Assembly (NCBI GenBank): GCA_025716855.1
Contig: JAIXMQ010000124.1
Span: forward strand, 1 to 42,250
Length of the DNA stretch: 42,250 bases
DNA from: Pilaira anomala
Taxonomy: Eukaryota > Mucoromycota > Mucoromycetes > Mucorales > Mucoraceae
Direction: 5' to 3'
The notes beneath the pieces were generated by a model. The model made no database searches. It was not told where the DNA came from and saw only the letters and a list, made by a program, of their open reading frames with translations. Positions 22,260 through 33,465 of this stretch are shown one piece after another. Each line of letters begins with the position of its first letter. Position 1 is the first letter of the stretch. The position numbers were made by a program, and so were the translations under genes.

Positions 22260-22690
22260 GAGAAGTATTAAACATTTGTTGATGTGACAATATGACTTGA
22301 AAAATCTATTATTACTAGGATCCAGTATTACATATTTGCCATAGACCAAAGAGTCAAATTCGAAAGTATTACCTAAAATAAAGAAAAATAATTAAATGTT
22401 TGTAGTTTAGAGTGATATATTTTTAAATTTACCCTTGCTATACAATAAGATGATTGAAATACAAATAAACTGTTTTAAATTTAAAGGGAAAGTTACTATA
22501 CACGTATTTAATTGTTTTATTTGTCAAAGATGTATGTACCTCAAAAAATTAATATTCAGCTTTAAGCTGTGAGAAACAAACTCCAAGATTCCTGATGTCC
22601 AAGAAGGATAAGCATTAGCATACGCCGTTATAGTTTAAAGACTTAAAGTAAATTTGAGTACCTTACTGTTCAGAAAGATCCATGACCCCT
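22260..22690 (-). other. Exon-like fragments, minus strand, unidentified
   Basis: After an acceptor TTATTTTAG near 22373 an open stretch reads NTFEFDSLVYGKYVILDPSN. Further upstream, ATG 22683 (MDLSEQ), donor GTAAGG, branch-like GCTAAT and acceptor ACATCAG (intron 22592-22665) lead to NLGVCFSQLKAEY and a stop at 22549. These look like remains of a spliced gene, but frames do not join cleanly and no family is recognised. The surrounding 22691-23090 shows no gene. Confidence 0.25.
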
Positions 22691-23091
22691 AGAGAGTAAA
22701 GCCTATAAGTTTGTATAATAAAGTGGCATTTTAGCCCTACTTTAAATAAAGTGAGATTTAAAAGCAAATGTGCTAATTGTAATATGAGATATAAGTTATG
22801 AATGGTTTTTATTGTTAAAGAAATAATACGAAAAAAAAATAAGTGAAAGAGATGATAAAAAAAAGAAAGAAAAGAGGAAAGAGAGAGAGAAAATAAAAAA
22901 GAGCTCTTTTATATAATTACCTTCCTTTTTTTTTTTTTTTGTGCATAAGACAACCAATAAAATTACGAAATTCTATATTTGTTACTCACAAAAATAGACA
23001 AACCTTATTGATTCGTTCAAACTTTAAAGAAGATGATCTGATTTTTCAAAGGAATTGAACGATCCGTTGTGTACTTTCAATTTGTATAACC

Positions 23092-23215
23092 AATTTGTCA
23101 AAATCATCCAGATTGTCAAAATCATCCAGATTGTCAAAATCATCCAACCTGTCAAAATTATTTAATTGTCAAAACCATCCAATTTGTCAAAATCATACAT
23201 TTTTACAAGGCCATC
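23092..23215. repeat. Degenerate minisatellite
   Basis: About six copies of an 18-19-bp unit (TTGTCAAAATCATCCA) lie in tandem, most regular at 23096-23150, just outside the presumed Helitron 3' end. Confidence 0.8.
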
Positions 23216-23237
23216 CAATTTTTACAACATATATAAA

Positions 23238-23285
23238 CTAGCCGACCTACGGCCGTCGTCGCCCTAAACGGGCGCGGGTGGTGAG
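23238..23285 (-). other. Helitron 3' terminus with hairpins
   Basis: Read on minus, the sequence has stem CGCCC/GGGCG, then stem GCCG/CGGC, then CTAG and a flanking T. The local GC content is far above its surroundings. 23286-23574 shows no gene. Confidence 0.6.
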
Positions 23286-23559
23286 CAATGCTTAACGGGT
23301 GTTTTTTTTTTCAATGCTAATCGAGTGCTCTCTTCTATCGCTAATTAAATATTTCCTTTTACAATTGCTTTTTAATAATGTTTATTAAATATGGCATGTT
23401 TTTTTTTGGTGATATAAGAATTTAAAATTAATTTATTTATAAGAAAAACGTAAAAAAAAAGAGCCTTGTATTGAATGAGGCCATTTGAAAGTCAACGTGA
23501 AATGTAGACTACTGACAGGGTTATTGGTGTACAGGTCCTTGCTGATTCGCTCTGTATCT

Positions 23560-23805
23560 AATATTACATTCATGTCAGTAAATTGTTATATATATATTGA
23601 AAAACAAAAAAAAAATTATATGGTAATTGACCCTGCTCAATGACACCACGGAACACAGAGCATCACGTGTTTCCAAAGGTTGAACATTTAAAAGAGGCAT
23701 GATTAGCATATTGGTCTCCTGCAATAAATCTTTCTTCCTATGCTTGTAAAAAACCGAGAGGCTTTCAGAACTGAGAGAAATTGTCTTAACAGACATTGTA
23801 GACAT
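23560..23805 (-). CDS. Small unidentified gene, copy 1, first exon
   Basis: ATG 23796 (or the upstream 23805) starts MSVKTISLSSESLSVFYKH, closely like the start of the neighbouring copy (MSFKTISINSKE). Similarity continues upstream of the ATG for about 200 bp, through AATAAATAGAAAAGAAAAG and the GGGGTAATGTAAA block near 23970, so the two are a diverged tandem duplication including promoter and leader. The exon runs through MPLLNVQP and CSVVSLS. Its later exons were not resolved, though an acceptor-like ATATTAG near 23562 precedes an open stretch. No family is recognised. It lies inside the presumed Helitron, downstream of Rep-helicase and on the same strand. Confidence 0.35.
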
Positions 23806-24043
23806 AGAAGTAAATAGAAAATATAATAAATAGAAAAGAAAAGAGTTTTTTTCCCTTTCCCTTGTAACTTATATCGCAAAACATTATCTAAAAATAATCT
23901 AAGACGTACGAAAAATCGTTTCAAATTCACACGATATTTCTTGTGCAGAATTGTTTATAAGAAAATAGGGGTAATGTAAATGAAAAAGCAACTGTTTATT
24001 TAAACGGAAAAAAAATTTACTTTATTAAAATGTAAAAGGTATA

Positions 24044-24454
24044 CTATTTTATGTGGTTCTCACCACGCTCTTTGGATTCATCGATTTCTTTAAAGATTTT
24101 ATCTATTGTAAACTACAATGTTAATACAAATAGATGCAAATAATGTTTATTTACACGATTTTACCAATCTTGATCTGTCTCCCGCCATAACTGACGGGTA
24201 AAGATTCATCCGCCAAGATGATCTTCATTATGGCTCTTCTGTTTATAACAATTAGTTTTTTTTTCTCATACTTTTTGCTTATTCGTACCTAGATTTTTCA
24301 TCTATAATCTTAAACACAGAAAGGCAAACGCTGAAAGTAACAGCCACACTGTCAAAAGGGGGATATTTTCTTCGTATTTGGAGGCGTCACCACTGTATAA
24401 ATTTTGGAATTTTGTATGTTCTTTAGAATTGATAGATATTGTTTTAAAAGACAT
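24044..24454 (-). pseudogene. Small unidentified gene, copy 2, three exons
   Basis: Exon 1 (24454-24289) starts MSFKTISINSKE and includes an acidic stretch (GDASKYEENIP). Exon 2 (24238-24165) reads RAIMKIILADESLPVSYGG. Exon 3 (24102-24044) reads DKIFKEIDESKERGENHIK and a stop. Introns 24239-24288 (50 bp) and 24103-24164 (62 bp) have GTACGA/GTAAAA donors and AG acceptors, and exons 2 and 3 join in frame. Exon 1 needs a one-base correction near 24357 to enter the frame leading to exon 2, so this copy may be broken, or the start of exon 2 may be wrong. No family is recognised. A role in the Helitron life cycle is conceivable, since some Helitrons carry extra single-strand-binding genes, but nothing here shows it. 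Confidence 0.35.
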
Positions 24455-24734
24455 TTTAGAAATAAAAAGTATAATAAATAGAAAAGAAAAGCAATATATT
24501 TTTTTCATCTTCCCCGGAACTTATATTTCAAAAAATGATCTAAAATAGCCTAACAAGTCACAAATCTACATGATAATTTTTGTGCAATAACATTTATATA
24601 TTAAATAAAAAAGGGGTAATGTAAAGATTTATTTAGAAAAAAAGGTTAAATGAATTTATTGATAAAAAAAGGGTTAAATGAATTTATAGATAAAAATAAT
24701 TTGTGCATATGTATATAGAAAAATAGATAGTATA

Positions 24735-25035
24735 GATAGGTGGCATATTGAGAGAGAGCATATTGAGAGAAAGAGCATATTGAGAGAAAGAGCATATTGA
24801 GAGGAGCATATAGAGATATAGCATATTGAGAGGGAGCATAATGAGAGAGAGAATAGAGAGAGAGAGCATATTGAGAGAGAGCATATAATAGAGTGTATAC
24901 AGAGAGAGAGAATATAAATAAGAGCATAGAGTTAATAGAGAGAGCATAGAGTTAATAGAGAGAGCATAGAGTTAATAGAGAGAGCATAGGGTTAATAGAG
25001 AGAGCATAGGGTTAATAGAGAGAGCATATGTATGG
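24735..25035. repeat. Compound minisatellite
   Basis: GAGAGAGCATATTGAGAG-type units (24740-24890) pass into five near-perfect 20-bp units AGAGCATAGAGTTAATAGAG (about 24920-25030). It starts about 90 bp after the Rep-helicase stop. Apparent Ser/Leu/Tyr-rich reading frames over it are by-products of the repeat. Confidence 0.9.
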
Positions 25036-25122
25036 AGAGACAAAGCGATAACATATAAACAATTTTTTTTGTGTAATATGTCTAAAATAGTAATTTTGTT
25101 TTTTGTTAATTGGTGTTGTTGA

Positions 25123-28100
25123 TTATTGTTGCTGAAATAAAAGTTCGGGAAAGACAATATTTTCAGTTTTTTTTGTATTGTTAGTAGAAGAAAGTAAAAT
25201 AGAAACACCATTGGCAGATGTAGCTCTGGATAGTGCAACATATAATTGACCATGAGTAAAAACTGGCTCTCTTAAATCAACAGCTACTTTTTTTAATGAT
25301 TGACCTTGGGATTTGTTAATGGTCATTGCGAATGATACCTTAATTGGGAATTGCTTTCTGGTCAAAATAAATGGCAGTTGGCCGGGAAGAGTAGAGAGAG
25401 TGAATCTTGGAATAAGATGCATTTGATTGGAGTCATTACCAAGTATTTTGACCTTCAGAACATATTCACCAATTTGATGGATAATACATCTAGTACCATT
25501 ACACAAACCCTTTTCAGGATTTAAATTTCGAAGAAGCATTACTGGTAAACCAACTTTTAATTCCAGTTTTGAAGGAGGGAGACCTGATGTAGCTAAACTG
25601 TGAAGGTATTCTTCTGGTAGGTTGTCCATATTGTTGCCAGTCAAATCAGATTGTACTGTGTCAGTAGAGAAAAGAGTAATTTTTTCACCAGTTACCATAT
25701 CCAATACTTTTGAGTTTATTTCTTCAACCGTTTTATTTTTTGAACAAAGAATAGCTCTTTCTTTAAAGAACATGCTATTATCGAGTGGGCGTTGTAGAAT
25801 TGATTTAGGATATATATCTTCAATAAAGGACTTCAATGTTATGTATGGTTTTGATGAAAGGGGGCAAAGAGACTGATCCATGGAATTGAGAGTTTATGAC
25901 ATTTTTTCAATCCACTCGGCAAATTGTTTGTCTTCTTGATTCAAACTATTTAAGCGCATATTTTCAGTCAAAAAAAGTTTTTTTAATTCTGGCCATAAGG
26001 TACCAGACATGGTCAATGAAGCTTCTACAATTTCCGGTCTACCACCAAGAGTAACAACGGGAGGAATCTGTGCAAAGTCACCGCCCAAAACAACAGGCAC
26101 ACCACCAAAGATTACATCTTTGTCAAGTATATCACGAAATGTTCGATCAACTGCTTCAAAACAATGGCGATGTTGCATCGGGACCTCATCCCAAATAATC
26201 AAAGATGTCTTTTTAATAAGATCAGCAAGATCGCTGTTTTTTTTGATATGGCATGTGGATGATCCATCAACTTGTAATGGAATTGAGAAGCGGGAATGCG
26301 ATGTACGTCCACCAGGTAATAAGAGAGCAGCAATACCAGAAGAGGCAACACACAAAACGATCAATCCTAAACTTCTATAATAATTACAAAGGGTATTGTA
26401 TACGAAGGTTTTACCAGTGCCAGCTGGTCCTTGTAAAAAAAAACTTCTTGTATTATTATTGTCGGTATTGTTGATAGTAGAAGTAATAGTATCGAAAACA
26501 AATTTTTGGGATTCATTCATTTGAGTGTATCTTTCTTCAAAGTTTCTACTTTCATGTTCATGAGAATAAGAGATTTCATTCAGAATTAATGAATTTCCTT
26601 GTATATGGAAAAATGATTAATGAGACTATTCCAATCAAAAAGAGGAGATGGCAGGTTATATAAATTCATGGATTTGTCCTGGGTTAATAGTGACCTTTCT
26701 AAAAGATATAAACCATAATCCAATGCCTTTTTGTTGTTGTAAAAAACGGAACCTACAGTCAAATCGAGTAACACTTCATATCCCAAAATTCTTATTTTAT
26801 GATCTAAATCATCACAAAAGCTTTCACAGAACATATTCCAAATTTCCAATGGAGAAGTAAGAGCGTCAAAAAAAAGAGCTGAAACAAACATTGAACGCAA
26901 AGAAGATCCTGAAGCAAACGTTACTGCTTCTTCAAAGCATTTTATCCATTCTCGATCATCCTCTATCAAATGAAGTAACATACATGCTTCTCTGAATGTT
27001 TCACACACCACGCCATTTACAGTTCTCAAATGATCAAAAGAAGTGGCAGCTTTTACAACAGTTAATAAAAGACGCATGTAAAAACGCTCACCCGAGGAGG
27101 GGCTACAGTAGTACATACGACCTACTGAGAAGGCTTTTGTTTTTCTTGGCGTCCAACATTTCTTTGATCTGTTCCAAACAAAGTGTTCAGGAAACTGCTG
27201 ATACAAATATTGAACAAAAGATTGATCATGCTGATGGATATTATTCCATTTAAAGTAGCCAATAAGAGTTGAATCACTATTATCAAGAAGATGTTGAATT
27301 TGCTCTGGTGATGAAGCGGGATCAAAATAAACTGGTTGTTGTTCAGGTAAATGAACAGCGAGTTTAGTAACAGGCGGTGATTCTTCATGCATAGGAAATT
27401 CAAACAATCTCCAAGCAGCTTCGACAGGACCAATGTAACGGCCACTAAGATATCTTTCAATCTCGTCTTTTTCATTTTGAATATGCAATGTTGTTTGATC
27501 TGATCCTTTATATATATACTTGTTTATATATTTTATTGCTTTCACAGTAGCACATACTTCAACATTGATATGAGCTTTGTATTTCTTACACAAATATGGG
27601 CTATAAGGAACAACCCATTCATTGGTCATCATATACGGCTCATTTTTTCTAGTTGGATGTCCAATTTGATGACACCTTCCATCTTGCTTTCTACGATAAG
27701 AGGGATACCCATCTTCTTTAGCAATTGTAGCTGGCTGGTACGGTTTAGGAAAAGACTTGGAGCACTTTTTAACACCAGATGCATCTTCACGCATGCAAGG
27801 ACTATTTGGATTGATATCGCCACAGGGCCCATGCATCATGCTACCAGTAACTACTTTATACAATTCAGCTTGATTTACTCTATCAGGAATTTCAGCTGAT
27901 ATGATACTATCAATTTTTTCAGGTGTGTCGAAGCGATGATTGACATTATCAAGAAAAAGAAGAATATGAACATGTGGGAGACCTCGTTTCTGATACTCGA
28001 TAGTTCTTACGATTGCTTTATAAGTCCCAAAAATATTATTTTTTTTCAAATCCGCAAGTAACTCTCTGCATTTCAGATTAAAAACTCTGGCAACCAAATC

Positions 28101-29732
28101 TGGGCGATCATTAGCAGATTGATGAGGCAGTAATTCATCTGTAATTTCTTGCCATTTTTGATTCGCAGTAAAGGTAATGAACAAAGTAGGTTTACCAAAA
28201 AATCTGGATAAGGCCATAGCATCTTGGTATAAGCCAGACATAAATCGAGGACCACCTGTAAAACTACTTGGTAGGATAAACTGCGTACCGACTTGTGAAA
28301 GATCACTAACATCTGAAGTAGCATCCGATAGACCTTTGTATACATCAGCACGGATTACATCTTGCTTTGACTTGATCCAACTAAGTTTATTCTGCTCACA
28401 TACAGCCCAAGCATCTACCAAGAATTGCTGAAATAATCTTCGTGATAAGAATATAATGTTAGATTCATTTTCTCTAACATGTAATCTGTAACGGTAAAAC
28501 TCTCGTTGAGAAAGTCTTTTATCGGATTCAGATAATCTCATTCCCCAATTCCAACCGTAATCACCAGCAGGAAATAACAACACGTAATGTACGGCATGTA
28601 TGCTGCATGTGTTTCGCTAATTCTTTTTAATGATCCAGTAGTGTTATCAGCAGAATCAGAGTTTCTATAAGTAATTAGAATATCTCTAAAACTGTTTTCT
28701 GCATACTCATTTGGAATAATAGCAGCAACTTCATTGGCAGTAGGTAAATTCTGGGTTCGTCTATCACTACCAACTATCAATTCCATACGCATTTGAGGGT
28801 TTAATCGAATATGAAAAGGCATATTACTATTCTCTCTTATCTGGCGATCGGATTCCTCTGATAAAATCTCATGAGCATGCTTGTAAATTCGAACAAACGG
28901 ATTTCTACATTGATGGTGAAGCATAACACTTAAGTCTTGAATTAAATCCTTGTCTAAACAACTGTTTGCTTCAAATTCAGATCGAATATTTGCTGCAAAA
29001 ACAGGATCGTAAATATATAATTGACTATACATTGTTCGATTATTATTATTAGTTGAAGTAAGTGGACCTTGAAGATGATATAATTCTCCATGCGCTTTGA
29101 AAGGCATGAATCTGGAACCGGTATTATTTCTTGTATCATTAGATTTTCTTCCGGCTGTTCCAAAAGAAGTAAAAGCAAATGCTGAATTATATTGTCTCAA
29201 GTTGTTCAAGAAAGCAGTTGATTTAGGATGGGCACCAGTTAATAAATTATTTAAAAGCTGAGGTGGCTCATTCAGCAATGGTAATTTAACAGAGCCTTTT
29301 TTACAACATGATTCCCAAGAAGAGCCACCATTCGTTTTTTCTCCTTTCCAGTGATAGGCTTTGCAGTCTGGACACTGTATATCCATTCTTCCCAAATCCA
29401 ATGGTACCATTTTATCCAATTCAGAAATATAAGCTGCAGGAACAACTTCTGCGGGTCTAGTAGCTCTTTCGGCTCTTATATTTGAACCGGTTTCATCTAC
29501 CTCAGTTGATCTTACTGGTACTGTTAAAGCGTTACGACGAAGAAGACGACGGTTTCTATTATAAATCTTTGAACGTTCCTAAAATGAAATATAAGTATTT
29601 TTTTTCTATTTTGAGTTTATTATATGATAATGAGCTGTTACTTACTCGACAGTCAATACATGTTTTGAAAGTATAGTCAGCATCAAGAGGGGTACGACAG
29701 GATGAACAGATTTTTGTAGTGATAGATGGCAT
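25123..29732 (-). pseudogene. Helitron Rep-helicase
   Basis: Exon 1 (29732-29646) encodes a zinc ribbon (CSSCRTPL, then CIDCR). A 67-bp intron (29579-29645) joins ERSKIYNRNRR. Further zinc motifs (CPDCKAYHW) and the Helitron-like N domain follow. The HUH nuclease shows KRGLPHVHILLFL and the paired tyrosines KYINKYIYKG. The PIF1-type helicase shows GPAGTGKTF, LIIWDEVPM, GGDFAQIPPV, FAMTINKSQGQSL and LYVALSRATS. Frameshifts near 28588 (before HYVLLFPAGDYGW) and near 26605, and an in-frame TAA at 25894-25896, disable the copy. The protein would nick one strand, copy and unwind it during rolling-circle transposition. Length (about 1,480 aa) and domain order are normal for fungal Helitrons. Confidence 0.92.
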
Positions 29733-29814
29733 TGTAAACTTATTTTTTTTTATAATAATAAAATGAAGAGAAACAAAAAGTCAGAAAGAATTTTACTCTT
29801 TATATACTGCAACT

Positions 29815-30015
29815 CAAGTAGTATATTCATTTAATATAACTGAATTATTTAATACTGAAATATTTACTTGAACTGAAGTATTTGCTTTAACTGAAGCATT
29901 TATTTTATTTAATAACTAAAGTATTCATTGTAGCTGAAGTATTTAATTCAATGTATTGACTGTAACTGAAGAATTTCACTATAGCTGAAGTATTTAATTC
30001 AATGCAACTGATTTT
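29815..30015. repeat. AACTGAAGTATTT repeats upstream of Rep-helicase
   Basis: About eight loose copies of AACTGAAGTATTT-like units, 20-30 bp apart, lie 80-280 bp upstream of the Rep-helicase start. They may be promoter elements or a decayed minisatellite. 30016-30290 is AT-rich with homopolymers and no gene. Confidence 0.6.
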
Positions 30016-30289
30016 TTTTAATAAGTGAATAATTTAAAGTGGACAATTAATAAAATCCTTTTTTTTTTTTTGCGTTAATTAAGTCCGGCTCAATTTTCTG
30101 TCCGGCGTTTAAGGTAAATTTTTTATTTTATTTTTTTAAAAAAAAAAGTTGAACTGAGTTTCAATTGTGTTCGCAAACTTTAAAGAATTGTAGTATATTA
30201 TAAGATAAATGAGCCATTATGTTTCATCTCTCTTTTTTTTTTACCTATATAACAGTAGTACTTTTCATCTTTTCAATCACAAATAATAT

Positions 30290-30998
30290 CTAATTACACT
30301 TTGCCCAATCCTCCTAACAGCAAAAAAAGACTTCTTGTTTCTACCAATCAAGAGTATTATCAAATCCCTTAAGAAATACTATAGTCGTTCCATTTCTATT
30401 CATCCAGTGAAAATCAATAATTTTGTAATAACAATTGCTGTTAGAGCTTGGATGCATGATAAAATATATAGCTATACTTTTGATAGAAAATCGTCTTGGT
30501 AAACATCTAGTTATGTTTGAATCTTTTTATATAGAGTAAGTATTAGACTATATTTTAAATGTATTAGATTATATATATACATACATACTCACGTTTTAAA
30601 CAAATTTCCTATAGTTCCCGTAATAATGCTAAGCAATCGTCGTTCGTTGGCTTTGTCATATCTATTTTGAACACAATAATAAGTCGTGTGATACAACAAA
30701 TCAAGAGTATACATCATTTTCGGCATTGATTGAAGTTATGAAGAGTCATAAAGTTGCTGATTGTGATCCATGTATACCAATTGTTACGATAAATAAACCC
30801 AAGGAAAAACAATTACTCGACGATACTGAATGTAGAATAATTGATCCAAAGTATGCTGTAATAAATCTATCTGATATTACACGTCAGGTTGAACTGGTGC
30901 AGTCATCCACAAATAATATTGAACACAGTGTAATCTCTTCTTACTATGTATTTAATAAGGACATCAAATCTTCTGTTGGTAGCATTCAAAACTTGTAA
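30290..30998 (+). pseudogene. Decayed unidentified gene, plus strand
   Basis: Coding-like stretches follow each other in changing frames: NPPNSKKRLLVSTNQEYYQ, SLKKYYSRSISIHPVKINN, AVRAWMHDKIYSYTFDRK, GKHLVMFESFYIE, then an intron-like GTAAGT...CCTATAG (about 30537-30614), SRNNAKQSSF, NQEYTSFSALIEVMKSH and a clean last part (30726-30998) ending SDITRQVELVQSS and YYVFNKDIKSSV. At least two frameshifts are needed. The tail somewhat resembles C-terminal parts of large fungal transposases of the CACTA/KDZ type, but this is a weak impression. It could be a fragment of element F or cargo of the Helitron. Confidence 0.4.
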
Positions 30999-31715
30999 CT
31001 TTCTTTTTTTGCGTTCTAGCATCTACAAATTATGTATCTTTTTTTGCGTTCTAGCATCGACAAATTATGTATCTTTTTTTTTCATATTCTTAATTCCACA
31101 AAACCAAATATATAGATTTCTTTTTTTCTATTAAATAAAAAAACTTTTATATAGTTAGCTTATAAAAAAAAAAATATGGGATATGAATTCAGTAGTTACT
31201 CTATGTACCATATTATTATAGGCACATTACTTGTTTAAACTGTAGGCATGCCTTGAGTTTGGCCTATTTTATAAGAAATCGAACATGGAAGAAAAAGCAT
31301 TCTAAAGTAAATGAGCTCATTCCACAGTCTGTTCTAGTAAATAAAGCCAATAGTTAAAAACATGTCAGTCTAGATTGGCAAAAAAAAAAAGAAAGTACCA
31401 GATTCGTCTAACCCATCTCATTACGTTCGGAATTGTGTATAAACAAAAAGCCTTGAAAAGCGGGGCTCTTGATTTTAAAGGGTTAAATAATTTGCTAGGG
31501 AGTACGTGACGTAAGTAAATCAATGAGAAAAAAAATATTATTTTTTTTGGCATCAAATCAATATGTTTCTGAAATAAAACTAGATAAAGAGACTGTAACT
31601 ATTTAATATTAAAACATATAGGCTTAAATATAAAAAGCTTGTATAAATGTAGCTGTAAAACATTTAATTTCAGAAACCGGGGGAATTTTTTTTGCCTTTT
31701 CTTTAACATTCTGCC

Positions 31716-31751
<36 letters not shown>

Positions 31752-31957
31752 TTGTTCTGAATGTGAATGAATGAAAAAAAAAATCTCATTTTTTAAGTTT
31801 TTTATAAGATATAGTAGAAACTGGTACCTCTAGTGTTTCAGTATCACCTATTTATTTAATAAATGCATAGAGCGCGGGTTGAAAAATGATTCAGTAATTA
31901 AATTTCTGCGATGGGAAATTAAATATCTGTGCTTCGAAAATAAATGTCTAACAGCAG
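30999..31957. other. AT-rich stretch without recognisable genes
   Basis: It holds a short direct repeat (TTTTTTGCGTTCTAGCATC at about 31003 and 31042), the candidate Helitron 5' end near 31116, and a T tract of about 30 bases at 31720-31748. Open frames here lack coding character. Confidence 0.5.
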
Positions 31958-32057
31958 TGTAAGAGTACGCGAAAGAGATGTAAATAAACTGGGTTTTAAT
32001 AATAATATAATTGGATAGAATATAATAGTAATAAGTGAGTAGTACGAAACTCTCACA
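31958..32057 (-). repeat. 3' LTR of element G
   Basis: 100 bp beginning TGTAAGAGTACGCG on plus, identical to 37098-37197. Confidence 0.96.
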
Positions 32058-32073
32058 TAGCCCTCCTTATAAG
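32058..32073 (-). other. Polypurine tract of element G
   Basis: CTTATAAGGAGGGCTA on minus, directly before the 3' LTR. Confidence 0.7.
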
Positions 32074-32142
32074 AGACTATATTATTGAATAATAATAAAA
32101 TATAATGTAATAACTAGCTAGATAAATTTGATTTGAAACATA

Positions 32143-33465
32143 TTATAATTTGTAAATGTCTCTTATATTTGCGGTAGTTGTTTTCTTTGCTTTGTGTTTT
32201 CTTTTCCTTGACTCAGGGCTTGCATCTTCAAGTAGAAAGGCTGTTTTTTCTTCATTTGTTATTCTAACAACTTTCCAAGGCCCAGAGAACTTTGGTTCAG
32301 AAAACTTCCATTGATCTTTCATTTTAATTTTGAGTACCATATCTCCCTCCAAAAAAGATTCCTTGGTTTTCCTATTACGGTTGTAATATTTTTGTTGTTG
32401 TGCTTGACTCTTCTGTATGTTGATATGAATTTCTTTATGCAACAGCGGAAGATAATGATTTAAATAAGTAACCCAACTTGAACTTGTATGAGTTTTCGCA
32501 TTTACTAGATGTAAATTTTCAATTGTTGGTAACTTTGCTGATCTTCCGAACATAGCTTGAAAAGTGGAAAGACCTGTGGACTTCTGTTTTGATGTATTGA
32601 TAGCAAAAACGACAAATGGTAGATACGAATCCCAAGAATCAGGTTTTTCTTGACAATAAATAGATAGAACAGTCTTTATAGTTCTATTCATTCTTTCTAC
32701 CAACCCATCCGATTGCGGGTGTTCCACACTTGTCTCAACCTTGTTTATACCTAAGCGTAAACAAATTGACTTCATGGCCTCGGACACAAAGTTAGTTCCA
32801 TTATCCGTGATAAAGCGAAGAGGACATCCAAAAACCAGAACAATAGAGTAAAGCAGTATATTGGCAACAGAGTCAGTATCCAACGACGACAAGGGGACCG
32901 CAATGACCCATTTTGTTAAGTATTCCATAAAAACCAATAGATAGCAATTACCATTACTAGAAAGTGGAAGAAAAGCTATGTCCGCAGCCCACACTTCACA
33001 TGCATTACTGACTGTAATACACTTGAGGTCAACATATTTATGAGTTGGTGCCTTGAACTTCTTACACTCTAAGCATTGACTAACATAGTTTGATACATCA
33101 GCAGTAATGTTTTTCCACCATCCGTTTTCCTTAGCTTTAGCGATAGTTTTATCTCGACCTTGATGACCACCTCCAATAAAATTATTGTGAATGTCATATA
33201 AAAACTTTGATCTCCATGATTCTGGAATGACAACTACTGATTCTTCACCTTTCCCGTAACAGAGGATACCATTAACAAGTTTGAATTTATCTGACTCAAA
33301 ATTCTTCATTATGTCTTGTATTTCAGGATCTTGTTGTTGCGAAGTAAGTAAATCCGGTAGCAATGCTTGAGATCTAATATGAACGACTTCTTGCGACAGT
33401 TCTAATACCTTTCCGTTGAACAATTGTAAATTCATAGTTCCACATGGCAACAATCCAGCGTGCAA
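32143..33465 (-). pseudogene. Element G integrase (after RNase H tail)
   Basis: A long intact frame holds the H2C2 finger (HNNFIGGGHQGRDKTIAKA, then CLECKKF), the catalytic core (D in VWAADIAFL, D in FITDNGTNF, E in DGLVERMNR) and the C-terminal domain (FLEGDMVLKIKMKDQWKF, then GPWKVVRI). It ends with a basic tail at 32143 without a chromodomain. The frame differs from the RT frame before it: a deletion or frameshift near 33385 removes the RNase H DALSR region. The core is strikingly similar to that of element C, so the two belong to one lineage. Confidence 0.92.

Larger units (their letters stand above)
23238..31116 (-). mobile_element. Helitron (rolling-circle transposon), ends partly inferred
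   Basis: The Rep-helicase gene (25123-29732) proves a Helitron. A GC-rich block in an AT-rich landscape ends in CTAG at 23238 on the minus strand, followed by T, with hairpins GCCG-TAGGT-CGGC and CGCCC-GTTTA-GGGCG just before it, as expected of a 3' terminus. The 5' end is less sure: TCTATATATTTGG from 31116, preceded by A, fits the A|T target and the usual TC start, but other TC sites exist. The interior also holds two small related genes, a minisatellite, promoter-side repeats and a plus-strand gene relic. Confidence 0.6.

Noticed and set aside
24646..24947. Overlapping Leu/Ser/Tyr-rich reading frames on minus
   Set aside because: They only translate the GAGAG-CATA minisatellite; two frames at once stay open because of the repeat.
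23092..25035. CRISPR-like array
   Set aside because: Repeats are directly abutting minisatellite units without unique spacers, and the sequence is eukaryotic.
31365..31556. Small minus frame ending near 31365
   Set aside because: Lys/Phe homopolymer ends and no similarity; chance frame in AT-rich DNA.
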